From Microvirga sp. VF16 (GTDB lineage: Bacteria > Pseudomonadota > Alphaproteobacteria > Rhizobiales > Beijerinckiaceae), in assembly GCF_016864375.1 (NCBI RefSeq), contig NZ_CP069356.1:1323945-1387944 (forward strand): 64,000 nt of DNA, given 5' to 3'. A program made the translations under genes and the position numbers. This document shows, piece after piece, positions 33,340-41,802 of the stretch. Position 1 is the stretch's first letter, and each line of letters starts with the position of its first letter. The notes under the pieces are model-generated. The model was not told the origin of the DNA, searched no databases, and saw only the letters and a program-made list of their open reading frames with translations.

Positions 33340-33855
33340 CTAATGCTTGGTTTCCTCGCCCGCACGGTTGATCGCGATGCGCTTCACCTCCGGCGGGCTC
33401 ACGACCGCCTTGGGCAGGGTAATGGTGAGAACGCCGTTCTTGAAGCTGGCGTCGATCTTGTCCTCCTCGACCTCCCAGGCGAGCGGGATGCGGCGCTCGA
33501 AGCGGCCGTAGGTGCGCTCGCTGAACGCGCGCTCCTTGTCCGCGATCTCGGATTTCTTTTCGCCGCGAATGGTGAGGACGCCGTCGCCCATCAGGACCTC
33601 CACATCCTTGTCCTCAAGGCCCGGCAGCTCCGCCGAGATGAGGACATCCTTGTCGTTGTCGACGACTTCGACATGCGGCCAGCCCGCCATCCGGCTCAAG
33701 CTGCCGAGCGGCGCCATGTCGAAGCCGCGGAAGACGTCGTCGAAGAGCCGGTTCATCTCGCGATGCAGGGTCATGAAGGGATCACCCTCCTCGCGGTAGC
33801 GGCTCGGGGTCGTCTGCTCATTGCGACCCCAGGGGATGAGATCGCGCATGTTCAT
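33340..33855 (-). CDS. Hsp20 small heat-shock protein
   Basis: 171 residues with AAGGAGG upstream. Alpha-crystallin domain from about residue 58: VEVVDNDKDVLISAELPGLE, DVEVLMGDGVLTIRGEKKSE, then SFKNGVLTITLPKA at its end. Before it is the Arg-rich start RDLIPWGRN with a REMNRLFDDVF helix. ATP-independent holdase that keeps unfolding proteins soluble. Likely co-transcribed with or next to the Hsp20 at 33948. Confidence 0.93.
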   Translation of the reverse strand: MNMRDLIPWGRNEQTTPSRYREEGDPFMTLHREMNRLFDDVFRGFDMAPLGSLSRMAGWPHVEVVDNDKDVLISAELPGLEDKDVEVLMGDGVLTIRGEKKSEIADKERAFSERTYGRFERRIPLAWEVEEDKIDASFKNGVLTITLPKAVVSPPEVKRIAINRAGEETKH

Positions 33856-33947
33856 GGTGTCATCCTCCTTGTCTGTTCAGTTCGAGCCAAGCGGCTGAGG
33901 TCAGCGCCGATCCCTGACCAGCGTCGACCTCACCCCTGATCAAGCCG

Positions 33948-34409
33948 TTAGGCTGCCTTGTCGTGCTCGATGGTCTTGGGGCTACCGCCGGTCCCGATCT
34001 CGATGCGACGGGGCTTCATCGCCTCCGGCACTTCCCGCACCAGATCCACCGTCAGCAGGCCATTCTCGAGCTTCGCCTCCCGGACCTTCACGTAGTCGGC
34101 GAGGCTGAAGCTCTGCTTGAAGGCACGTGTGGCGATGCCGCGGTGCAGGAACTGTCCGTTCTCCTGCTCCGGGTGCTTGTGGCCTGCCACGAGCAGCACG
34201 TTCTCTTTCTGGGTGATCTCGATCTCGTCAGGCGAGAAGCCCGCCACCGCCATCGTGATGCGGTACTGATCATCGCCGACCTTTTCGACATTGTAGGGCG
34301 GCCAGCTGGGCGCCTGTTCGAGACGATTAGTTTGATCGATCAGGTCGAACAGCCGGTCGAAGCCCACCATCGAGCGATACAGAGGAGAAAAATCAAACGC
34401 CGTTCTCAT
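33948..34409 (-). CDS. Hsp20 small heat-shock protein (IbpA/HspA type)
   Basis: 153 residues from ATG 34409 with GGAGG 7 bases upstream. MRTAFDFSPLYRSMVGFDRL FDLID is the class A start; PPYNVEKVGDDQYRITMAVA GFSPDEIEI and the RGIATRAFKQSFSLADYVKV segment follow, ending in LENGLLTVDLVREVPEAM. An earlier open frame to 34532 is leader sequence. Rhizobial class A small heat-shock genes often have a ROSE RNA thermometer, and the leader here fits. Confidence 0.93.
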   Translation of the reverse strand: MRTAFDFSPLYRSMVGFDRLFDLIDQTNRLEQAPSWPPYNVEKVGDDQYRITMAVAGFSPDEIEITQKENVLLVAGHKHPEQENGQFLHRGIATRAFKQSFSLADYVKVREAKLENGLLTVDLVREVPEAMKPRRIEIGTGGSPKTIEHDKAA

Positions 34410-34500
34410 AGCTACATCCTCCCTTAGAGCAACGTAACCACAAGAGCGCCGGACACCACCGGCGCCCGATCCGCCAAGCTCGTCAAGAGCCTTGGCATCG
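34410..34500 (-). promoter_or_regulatory. ROSE-like RNA thermometer in the hsp20 leader
   Basis: On the reverse strand the leader holds a hairpin with a 7-bp stem (GCGCCGG at 34465-34459, CCGGCGC at 34452-34446) and then TTGCTCTAAGGGAGGATG, ending in the ribosome-binding site. A U-U-G-C-U stretch facing the GGAGG is the mark of ROSE elements, which hide the site at low temperature. I did not fold the RNA. Confidence 0.55.
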
Positions 34501-34528
34501 TTGATGGTAGGAAGGACTTTTTCGGTTT

Positions 34529-34945
34529 TCAAGAGGGCTCAGTATGCCCTCCCGGCGGGGTGCGCCCAGGCTTTGAGTGGGCCGCAATAGCGGGCGATCC
34601 CCCATTCGATTTCAGTCCTGGAATCGGGCTGAAAGCCACGAACAGGTAGAACCCGTTGAGGCACACCCCAATCCTTGCGGCCTCTCGGTCGAAGCCCAAA
34701 GGCATTGGGTCGGCTTCGGTCATCTGACCAGCCACCTGCCATGGCTCGGACCCGAGAAAGGCGGGTGCAGGTCGGTCCTCCGGAACGGCGCAGTAGAGCT
34801 CCGGCTCATCCCGGCTTCGGAACAGGTCGTATCGGATTGGGGACGTACTCGGGCCCGCTGGACTTTCAGAGTGGCGGTTGGCCGGATCTCCCCGGAGCGG
34901 GTGGGTTGGTGTCAAAGGCTCATCAGGGACAAAGGTGCTGGGCAT
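34529..34945 (-). CDS. Conserved hypothetical protein
   Basis: 138 residues. The central PIRYDLFRSRDEPELYCAVP EDRPAPAFL and GSEPWQVAGQMTEADPMPLG FDREAAR look like a real folded domain, with Pro-rich ends. No family recognised. It lies in the stress cluster between Hsp20 and the hibernation factor. Start 34945 is the furthest ATG. Confidence 0.6.
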   Translation of the reverse strand: MPSTFVPDEPLTPTHPLRGDPANRHSESPAGPSTSPIRYDLFRSRDEPELYCAVPEDRPAPAFLGSEPWQVAGQMTEADPMPLGFDREAARIGVCLNGFYLFVAFSPIPGLKSNGGSPAIAAHSKPGRTPPGGHTEPS

Positions 34946-35141
34946 CTTGGCCTCCGAGAATGCTTTCGAACTCCGATCTGGTTTGCACAGGAGAAGGATA
35001 CCGCTCGACTAAGGCGAGCCAGTCAAGCCCGCTGATCGCCTGATCCGCGCGGCACCTTCTTCAGCCGGGACAGGAGGGCACAGGGGAAGTCTGCTCCCGT
35101 CCCGTGCTGGGACTTGGCGAGAGGCCGAGCTAACGCCGGAT

Positions 35142-35594
35142 CTACTCGGCAGCCATTCGATGGGATCCGCCGTGATCGATCCCCACCGGCCCGCCGTGAG
35201 CGGGCCACTCGAGGTGACGACCGGCGGACCGACGCCGCATAGATCCAAGCCAAGCCAGATGCTTATCCAAACGCTCGGCCTTGTCCTCGCGCAACGCGCG
35301 CTTGGCCCGCCGCAGCTGCTTGGCCACCCTCTCGAGCGCAAGCCTGAAGGCGGCATAGATATCGGTACTCTTGGCCTCGCCGCTCATCATTTTGAGCGTG
35401 CCCACCTGAACGTTGATCGTGCACCGATACGTGGCGCCCTCTCGGGTGAAGTGCACAGAAGCCGCGCTCAGATGCCCGAAGTACTTGCTCGCCAGTTGCA
35501 GGATGCTTGTCCGGGCATAGTCGGGAAGCATGTCGCCCAGATCAATGTTCGAGCTTTGCACCAGAATGGTTCGATCGACACCTTTCAGCTTCAT
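35142..35594 (-). CDS. Ribosome hibernation promoting factor (HPF/RaiA-like)
   Basis: 150 residues from ATG 35594 (GGAGG six bases upstream). The S30AE/HPF domain reads LVQSSNIDLGDMLPDYARTS, then LSAASVHFTREGATYRCTIN VQVG, DIYAAFRLALERVAKQLRRA KR. Pairing of 30S and 50S or blocking of the A/P sites silences ribosomes in stationary phase or stress. It lacks the long-form C-terminal dimerisation domain; the tail is instead a unique basic stretch with RRRSAGRHLEW. Sits with Hsp20 genes, as expected for stress control. Confidence 0.85.
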   Translation of the reverse strand: MKLKGVDRTILVQSSNIDLGDMLPDYARTSILQLASKYFGHLSAASVHFTREGATYRCTINVQVGTLKMMSGEAKSTDIYAAFRLALERVAKQLRRAKRALREDKAERLDKHLAWLGSMRRRSAGRHLEWPAHGGPVGIDHGGSHRMAAE

Positions 35595-35784
35595 TCGGTC
35601 CTCCATGATATGAAGGTTCGGGCGGAAGACACCCTGGATATGAGGAGGCTTCAGCGAGCCCGCAAGCGTCCGGCCGGACAATCGGGGGGTCCCCTGTTCC
35701 TGCGGTGACCGATGAGATTGGAACCTGCTGCCCTGGCCGATCCGTCAAGGGTGGGGCGCTCGGTGAGCGTCCCACCGCGTCGGC

Positions 35785-35928
35785 TCATGTCTTGGAGCCG
35801 GACCGATTGCTACCCGCGGAAGACGGGCCACCCTGCCCTTCCTTGCGGAACGGCAGCTTGCCGGCCACACGCCTGAGCGCATCCGAGATGTCGTACTTGA
35901 GCTTGTTGGTGATCTCCGACATGGTCAT
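35785..35928 (-). CDS. 47-residue small protein
   Basis: Reads MTMSEITNKLKYDISDALRR VAGKLPFRKEG and ends in a Gly/Ser-rich tail (PSSAGSNRSGSKT). GAGG lies 8 bases before ATG 35928; an internal ATG at 35922 is also possible. Amphipathic helix plus flexible tail, no known family. The clean signals support it despite the length. Confidence 0.6.
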   Translation of the reverse strand: MTMSEITNKLKYDISDALRRVAGKLPFRKEGQGGPSSAGSNRSGSKT

Positions 35929-36850
35929 GGCAAAACCTCATGAGGTTCAACACACACTCCGTGCCACCCTGATAACGCAACGCGTGGCAGCCAGTTTCGA
36001 GGAGGCTCTTGTTTACCCCTCTCCTGCTGTCGTGAATCCTCAGGGGGCGGCTCGCCGCCTCTTGCCCTGGCTCGATCGCGCAGCAGAAGCGGCTTGGATC
36101 CTAGCAAGGCTTCGCTCATCTAAAGTCTTCGGGCCTCACGCATCCCGAAAGCTACGCTTCGTTCTAAACGCTAAGCTATTGACATAATTGAGTGCGTTTG
36201 GAACACGCGAAGATAAACAGAAATTCACTACGCCGTGCCCTACGGATGCACGCTGTTTTCTCGGACGGTATCGTGAGCGGCGTCGGGTGCGATCTGACCA
36301 TGGAGATATCGGTCGGTCTCTGCCCGTCAGCCGAGCCGCTAAAGCTCTTGTTTTCAAAGCATTTTCGTCGGCTTCGGGGAAGCCCTCCCCTCCCCGGCCG
36401 GTTAACAGAATGGCTTGAAAGACGTCTTCAAACGATCAGTTTAAGACGCTTCAATCAATGCACAAGGGGACGCAAGATTTGTTCAATAATCACGCTAGTG
36501 GGTCCGATACTGGTCAAGCACTGCTAACTTACCCGTAATGGCAGAGCTAAAGGTAACCAAAGCTCGAATTGAAGCCTTAAAAGCAGGTCCTCGCTAAAGG
36601 CTCAGCCCTGATCCGGCGTAATGTTGAGACACGAGGACGACTCGGATGCATGCCCTTTTGACGCGCTGGCTATCGCCCCCGCGCCACACGGCGTCAGGAT
36701 GAAGTCGGCGAACCGCAGGACCACTTCGGCCTCCAGCATGCGGGCAGTGGGAACCCGGGATCCGACTGCATTTGGTCTTCCATAAATGCCGAGGCCTCGG
36801 CAGTCGTCACGCTGGTCATGTACATCCTGTTCCAACTTATGAAACACCCA
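35929..36850. other. Gene-poor region downstream of repC
   Basis: 922 bases. It holds one arm of a 38-bp inverted repeat (36400-36437) that recurs at 43503-43540. Frames directly after repC (to 36602) are open but lack family motifs. The region may carry plasmid maintenance sites. Confidence 0.55.
36400..36437 (+). repeat. 38-bp inverted repeat flanking the plasmid core, arm A
   Basis: Starts GGTTAACAGAATGGCTTG and ends with AAGACGTCTTCAAACGATC, which includes the 12-base palindrome GAAGACGTCTTC. Matches the reverse strand of 43503-43540 at 36 of 38 positions; weaker similarity extends on the outer side (GGGGAAGCCCTCCCC versus GGGAAAGCCCTGCCC). Confidence 0.85.
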
Positions 36851-37996
36851 TCATGCCAGGCGTCTGCGCCGCATTGCGAGCAGTTCGACCTCAAGGTTGA
36901 TCTTGCCGGATTTGACCATGCGGACCAGCGCGCGAAAGTAGCCGCCGGGATTGCGGATTTTCTGTAAGCCACTTGAGACATCATTGTCGTAGAGCTGCAG
37001 GACGTAAATGACAGCGGCCGCGGCACTCACCGGCCCGATTTCGGCAACGGCCTCAGTCCAGGCGCTTTCATGGGCACCCAGGGAGGCCCGCAGGTAGCGC
37101 CCTGCCCCGACGAGTTCATCGATGGTGCGGATGGGACGGCCATAGTCCGAGACGGTGGGGCAGGCCTCCAGGATCAATTCCGATGACAGGTGCTCCCCTG
37201 GCCACTCTTTAGGCAGAACCGCCCTAGTCTTCGTAAAGCCCTTTGTACAAGTCTCACTAGGAGATCCTTTATCTGTTTCATTATGTTGGACTCCGAGTCC
37301 GCCATTGCCGGACTGATAAAAAGCTTCTTCAGCAAGGTTTCTCAGATTCTGCCAGTCCAGCAGGAGGCCTCCTGGAAGCTCTGCCATCGAACGTGTCGGC
37401 GTGCGGCTCAAGAGCTCCCTGTACCGGCCTTCAATGTCTGAGCGGTCGAGGCCTGGAAAATGCTGCGCCAAGGCATTAAGAGCCTCTTCTGTGGCTCTGC
37501 GGGCCACTGTGACCTCGCCGTAAGCCCGCCTGCGGATTTCACGCATGACCTTTTGCTCCGCCAGCATCGCGGTCCACTCCCGTCGCTTGACGTAAATCGG
37601 CGTGAGATCGAAGCCATAGGCGTCGATGATGTCGCCCGCGAAATTCCGGATTGCGAACCGTTTGCCGTTAGGCGAGTCCTTCGCCACGATCAGCTTGAGG
37701 TCCGTGAGCTGAACGATGATGCGCCGGATCGAGCGGGCGTTGAGCCCCGTGCGGCTCACCAAGCGATCGTTGGAGGGCCAAACCAGCAGTTTCTCCCATT
37801 CCTGTTCACCCCAGCAGGCGACGAGCTCAGATAGAACCAAGCGCTGTGCAGGACGCAACCCAAGCGCCTTCTCCGCGTCCCGCGCTGCAGCCGAGAGTTC
37901 TTTACGTGTGACTGTACAGCCCGCCTCTAGGGCAAACTTCTTCGCGGCCAAAGCGGCATGGACCAGCCGCCGACCTCCTGTCGATGCAATGTGCAC
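36851..37996 (-). CDS. repC: Plasmid replication initiator RepC
   Basis: 381 residues from GTG 37996 with AGGAGG about six bases upstream. Family stretches: LRPAQRLVLSELVACWGEQE, VWPSNDRLVSRTGLNARSIR RIIVQLTDLKLI (winged helix), RNFAGDIIDAYGFDLTPIYV and the C-terminal GYFRALVRMVKSGKINLEVEL. RepC binds the origin, inside its own gene in known repABC plasmids, and starts replication. Level is normally limited by a countertranscribed RNA in the repB-repC gap, which is present here. Slightly shorter than typical RepC. Confidence 0.93.
   Translation of the reverse strand: MHIASTGGRRLVHAALAAKKFALEAGCTVTRKELSAAARDAEKALGLRPAQRLVLSELVACWGEQEWEKLLVWPSNDRLVSRTGLNARSIRRIIVQLTDLKLIVAKDSPNGKRFAIRNFAGDIIDAYGFDLTPIYVKRREWTAMLAEQKVMREIRRRAYGEVTVARRATEEALNALAQHFPGLDRSDIEGRYRELLSRTPTRSMAELPGGLLLDWQNLRNLAEEAFYQSGNGGLGVQHNETDKGSPSETCTKGFTKTRAVLPKEWPGEHLSSELILEACPTVSDYGRPIRTIDELVGAGRYLRASLGAHESAWTEAVAEIGPVSAAAAVIYVLQLYDNDVSSGLQKIRNPGGYFRALVRMVKSGKINLEVELLAMRRRRLA
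37200..37340. other. AT-richer segment inside repC, candidate oriV
   Basis: The central part of repC is distinctly more AT-rich than its flanks (for example TTTATCTGTTTCATTATG and GATAAAAAGCTTCTTC). Known repABC origins lie in an AT-rich stretch inside repC. This is a positional inference. Confidence 0.45.
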
Positions 37997-38046
37997 CCTA
38001 CCCTCCTTTTCGAGGGCAAAGCGAGAGCGCTCACCGAATCGGTGCC

Positions 38047-38152
38047 TTGACCGTGATTCTCGGGGATGGCATAAGGAGTGCGTGACTACTGCCTTGCCAC
38101 CCTGGTGAGGTTCGAAAGGCCCTCGAAGTTGACGCTTCGTGGGCCTTTTTGC
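38047..38152 (+). ncRNA. Countertranscribed RNA (ctRNA) of repABC
   Basis: On the strand opposite repABC, in the repB-repC gap, TTGACC (38047-38052) and CATAAG (38070-38075) are separated by 17 bases. About 40 bases after the expected start lies a strong terminator: AAAGGCCC pairs with GGGCCTTT (38115-38122, 38141-38148), with an inner CGAAG/CTTCG stem, then TTTTT. A 70-75-base antisense RNA at this place is the usual repC inhibitor and incompatibility determinant. Transcript start is estimated. Confidence 0.78.
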
Positions 38153-38170
38153 TTTGCCACCACTACATAA

Positions 38171-39202
38171 CTACGTGTCCTTCTTCCTCGCCTTCGAGAA
38201 TTCGTCCGCGAGGATTGGAAGCTTGGAAACAAGGAATTCCACGAACGCGGCGTCGAATTTCTTGTCAATCGAGATCTTCAGGTCGCGCCCGGAACGGGAA
38301 ATCCGACCGACCTTCCGACCTGAAGCTGAAACAACGGACTCGGCCTTCGGGCGCTCTGGCCTCGGCTCCTGGAGGGTCTTCTCGATGATCTCGAAGCGCC
38401 GGTCTGTTTCGACATCTCCGAAATCGGCCGAACTGATTGCACTGCGCGCGATGAAGACGGCCTGATCGTCGGTATCGAATTTCTGAGCCAGCGCGACCCA
38501 ACGGTTACGACCCATCTCAGGCGCAGGTCCGATGGCCTCAATGATATCTATTGGGATCTTCGCGACCGAGGAGATTAGTTTCGAGAGCTGCGTCTTGTCG
38601 ACGGCGAGTGCCGCCATCAGGGTCTCGCGATTATAGCCAGCTTTCTCGAGTCGTGAGGCGTAGAGTGCTCTCTCGATGTAGCTGAGGTCGCGGCGAGCAT
38701 TGTTCTCTTGACCTTGGGCGACTACGAGTTCCTCATCCGTCAGCTGGCGGACAACGGCTTTCACCGGGTGCCCAATTTGCGCTAGTGCTCGGACGCGGCG
38801 ATGGCCGTAGGCGATCTGATAGCGCCCTTGCGTCTCTGGGTGTGGTCGGACCAGAATTGGGACCTGTTGGCCGGACGCCTTTATAGACTCAAGCAATTCT
38901 CTGACGTCATGCCCGTTCAAGCGATCGGCGATTGGCGACGGATCGAGCAGCAGCGGATCGAGCTCAACGACCGCATGGCCAGACGTCAGTTGCGTGCGCA
39001 GCCTCTCGGCATCGGACGCTGCGTTGGTCAATCCGGCGATGGAGCGGGAGATCGCTCCAATGGCTCCGCGTGTCCCTATGGCACCCTGGAAAGGTGGCGC
39101 AGTCTGTGTCTGCTTGTCGGCTCCGGATTCCCCGTCAGTGTCCGAGTTGCCCGCAGGCAACTTTTTCTCGATCAGGTCTGCAAGGACACCTTTGCGAGCC
39201 AT
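38171..39202 (-). CDS. repB: Plasmid partition protein RepB (ParB-like)
   Basis: 343 residues from ATG 39202, overlapping the repA stop (TAATG), with GGGAGGG five bases upstream. ParB/Srx nuclease-like domain: PILVRPHPETQGRYQIAYGH RRVRALAQIG; then LTDEELVVAQGQENNARRDL SYIERALYA and the HTH LMAALAVDKTQLSKLISSVA K. It binds parS and activates RepA ATPase to segregate plasmid copies. One parS copy lies inside this gene (39146-39161). Confidence 0.94.
   Translation of the reverse strand: MARKGVLADLIEKKLPAGNSDTDGESGADKQTQTAPPFQGAIGTRGAIGAISRSIAGLTNAASDAERLRTQLTSGHAVVELDPLLLDPSPIADRLNGHDVRELLESIKASGQQVPILVRPHPETQGRYQIAYGHRRVRALAQIGHPVKAVVRQLTDEELVVAQGQENNARRDLSYIERALYASRLEKAGYNRETLMAALAVDKTQLSKLISSVAKIPIDIIEAIGPAPEMGRNRWVALAQKFDTDDQAVFIARSAISSADFGDVETDRRFEIIEKTLQEPRPERPKAESVVSASGRKVGRISRSGRDLKISIDKKFDAAFVEFLVSKLPILADEFSKARKKDT
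39146..39161. other. parS partition site inside repB
   Basis: GTTGCCCGCAGGCAAC fits the repABC parS consensus GTTNNCNGCNNNNAAC. Only one base differs from the other two sites in the window. It encodes the residues LPAGNSD near the RepB start. Confidence 0.85.
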
Positions 39203-40413
39203 TATGCCCTCCCCCATGCTTGCTTGATCAAACTTTCAATTTCGCCGTTAACGTTGTTGAGTGCTTCCATGGCCCGATCGTAAGTTGATCGGCTGAAGTT
39301 CTCTCTGCCAACTTCATAAAGCGTTTGCTTCGTGAGGCCTGCATCCGAGATCGCGGTGCTCTTCAGCATCGGATAATTGAGAACGTGCTCCTCGAACATT
39401 GACCGCATGAAGGAAACCATTTGGTTCTGCGGCCCGTCGCCTGGCTCGTACCGCGTCACGAGATAGCGCATCCAGTCGTAGCCCGTGTTGCCGCCGGCGT
39501 TCGCCACGACCTCGAGTAGTTCCGATGTCATGATGAGGAATTGGCACATGGACATGACGTCCAGCATCTGTGGATGCACCGTTACGAGGACAGCCGTTGC
39601 TGCGCACATCGCCGTCATAGTCAGAAACCCCAGCTGGGGCGGACAGTCGATTACGATCACGTCGTACCGGTCCTGCACCTCCGACAAGGCGCTGTCGAGT
39701 CGTGTGAAGAATAGTCCCTGTCCAGGGCTGTCAGCGAGCGCCTTAGGCGTATCGTGCTCATACTCCATGAGCTCGATGTTGCCTGGAATGAGATCGAGAT
39801 TCGGAAAGTAGGTTTGCTGGATAATCTCTGAGATAGGCCGTTTCTGATCATCATAGCGGATCGCGCCATATAAGGTTTGGTTCTCGCCGACATCGAATTC
39901 GGGCTGATAACCATGAAGGGCGGACAACGACGCCTGAGGATCAAGATCAATTGCGAGGGTCCGATAACCGTGAAGCGCGAGATGCTGCGCCAGATGAGCG
40001 GTGGTCGTAGTCTTGCCCGAACCACCTTTGAAATTAACCACGCAGATGACTTGGAGGTGCTCACCAGGGCGACGATGAGGAAGGTAGCGGCGACCGCCCT
40101 TTGCGCCCTCATCTAAAAGTGCGCGCAGCGCCGCGAGATCTTCGACTGTGTATAAACGGCGACCGCCGCCAGTCACCTCCGGCTGCGGTCCCTTGCCTTC
40201 AAGATTGATGCGCCGAAGATAGCCGGGGTCGACGCCAAGCAGGTCCGCGACCTCGCTCGACGTGAACCTCCTCACCGTTTTCTTGGCAGTCGGGGGAAAC
40301 AGCTTTAGCCGATGAGCTTGCAGCTTCTCAGAGAGTTCGCGCGCGTGTGCGCCGACGAGCTTCTGGATGGCCGTATTCGGGTTAGTTTTTTTGAGCGTCG
40401 CGAGTGATGTCAC
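39202..40413 (-). CDS. repA: Plasmid partition ATPase RepA (ParA-like)
   Basis: 403 residues from GTG 40413. N-terminal MerR-like HTH: RRFTSSEVADLLGVDPGYLR, then GGGRRLYTVEDLAALR. Deviant Walker A KGGSGKTTTTAHL at ~129-141, then LAIDLDPQASLSALHG and the Walker B VIVIDCPPQLGFLT. It moves plasmid copies with RepB-parS and represses the operon promoter. Its stop overlaps the repB start. Confidence 0.95.
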   Translation of the reverse strand: MTSLATLKKTNPNTAIQKLVGAHARELSEKLQAHRLKLFPPTAKKTVRRFTSSEVADLLGVDPGYLRRINLEGKGPQPEVTGGGRRLYTVEDLAALRALLDEGAKGGRRYLPHRRPGEHLQVICVVNFKGGSGKTTTTAHLAQHLALHGYRTLAIDLDPQASLSALHGYQPEFDVGENQTLYGAIRYDDQKRPISEIIQQTYFPNLDLIPGNIELMEYEHDTPKALADSPGQGLFFTRLDSALSEVQDRYDVIVIDCPPQLGFLTMTAMCAATAVLVTVHPQMLDVMSMCQFLIMTSELLEVVANAGGNTGYDWMRYLVTRYEPGDGPQNQMVSFMRSMFEEHVLNYPMLKSTAISDAGLTKQTLYEVGRENFSRSTYDRAMEALNNVNGEIESLIKQAWGRA

Positions 40414-40568
40414 GATGGCAATCCGTTGATACGCTTCCGGCTAACAATAACGTTAAGTTTCGTGACCTTTACCTGATTCTACCCTGTGAGCAAGGACTTA
40501 AAGGTAAACGAATCCTTACCGGCACAAGATCCGGCGCAGCATTATCACAGCCGCTTTGAGGGCGGAAA

Positions 40569-40584
40569 GTTGCCCGCGGGCAAC
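40569..40584. other. parS partition site upstream of repA
   Basis: GTTGCCCGCGGGCAAC is a perfect 16-base palindrome and matches the repABC parS consensus. It lies about 155 bases before the repA start. Confidence 0.92.
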
Positions 40585-41224
40585 TTTCCCGCATGAAGGC
40601 GTAGCGAGAACGATCAGTGTACGGTGGCAACTTGCTTCAACTGACAATCGACTGCTTCTGCGCCGTCACTGAAAAATAGGCTGCGTTGCGTGCTCGATTG
40701 ATAATGTCGAGCCCTAGCGCTTCTTCGTCGGTTCTATGTCTCTCATTGAGTACGAAGACTGAGGTGTCAGCGGAAGTTTCGATGGTCCACATGCCGCGAT
40801 AGGCAGCGATCTTGCGAAGGTGCATAATGATAATGGTCGTCTCCGATTGGCGATGTTCTTCGCCGGGCACAAGGGTGTTGACGAACTTTTTCCCCTCTGC
40901 CGCCTCAGACTTCTCGAGTTTGCAGGCGACCAGCCCGTCTGGGGCATAGCTTCCCCTAATGCCATGATTGCAGACATGTGCTTGTTCACCGTTGGCCTTC
41001 TAGGTCCGCATCGATGGGGTCTCTGTCCCCAGAACATCGAGGGCCCATGTGTCTCTTGGCAGGCGACACCTTAAGCCTACGAAAGCGCTTACCATGCATA
41101 GGTTAGCTCCGTTCTGTGGGCTTAGTCGGGCAAGTCCGCAAATCCCCCGTCTTCCACGATTGGGGATATCGGGCTTCGTCCGGTCGGCCTCCGCGATAGC
41201 GTTTGCTCTTGCGGAGAGGTTCGA

Positions 41225-41240
41225 GTTGCCCGCGGGCAAC
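41225..41240. other. parS partition site
   Basis: Identical to the site at 40569-40584 (GTTGCCCGCGGGCAAC). It lies about 810 bases upstream of the repA start. Confidence 0.9.
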
Positions 41241-41802
41241 TCTCGGGTTCACGCGCGACCGCCAGTTCTTCAACAAATCGAATCCGTAATGTTGCCCTCG
41301 ATTTCGGCCCTGAATTGGGGCGTTGCAAAGGAACGCGCGAGACTTAGGGCGCCACCGACGAATAGATCCAGTACTTGATCCTCGACTGCTGCGACCCCGA
41401 CGCCCACACGGGCTCGCTTAATGTGCCCTCGATTAAGAAGAGTCTGTTTGGTGATGTAGCACTGATCCTCAAATGAGCCGGGATCACTATTGTCGGATGG
41501 CGCGGACCGAAGCCCCCAAATTTGGCTGCGCCGAAAGCAGAGGCGGGGCGACGTCATCCAGTTCGACTGAAGAAAGAGCTTTACCAGCGGACATCATAGT
41601 GTCCGATAGACTACCTGCCTGGGTGCTGATCTTGCCTAGGTTCACTGTCCGTCCAGCACAAGGTTCAGGTGAGTGGCGGCACCCGATCATAGAGCATGAG
41701 GCACTATGAAACGCAGAGCCTTTACCCAATCCCTGCTGGTGTTACCCGCTGCCCCTCTTCCTTTGAGATCTCCATCTCTCAGCGAGGCACCGGGACGATG
41801 TC

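Larger units (their letters stand above)
40414..41802. other. Region upstream of repA with two parS sites
   Basis: About 1.39 kb. It contains parS at 40569 and 41225 and must hold the repA promoter. Open frames (for example reverse 40637-40870, 41270-41557) have no family motif; the 40637 frame with MHLRKIAAYRGMWTIETSAD could be a small gene. No clear gene is called. Confidence 0.55.

Noticed and set aside
33856..33947. ROSE element before the second Hsp20 gene (33340)
   Set aside because: The leader lacks a UUGCU stretch close to the ribosome-binding site, so there is not enough support.
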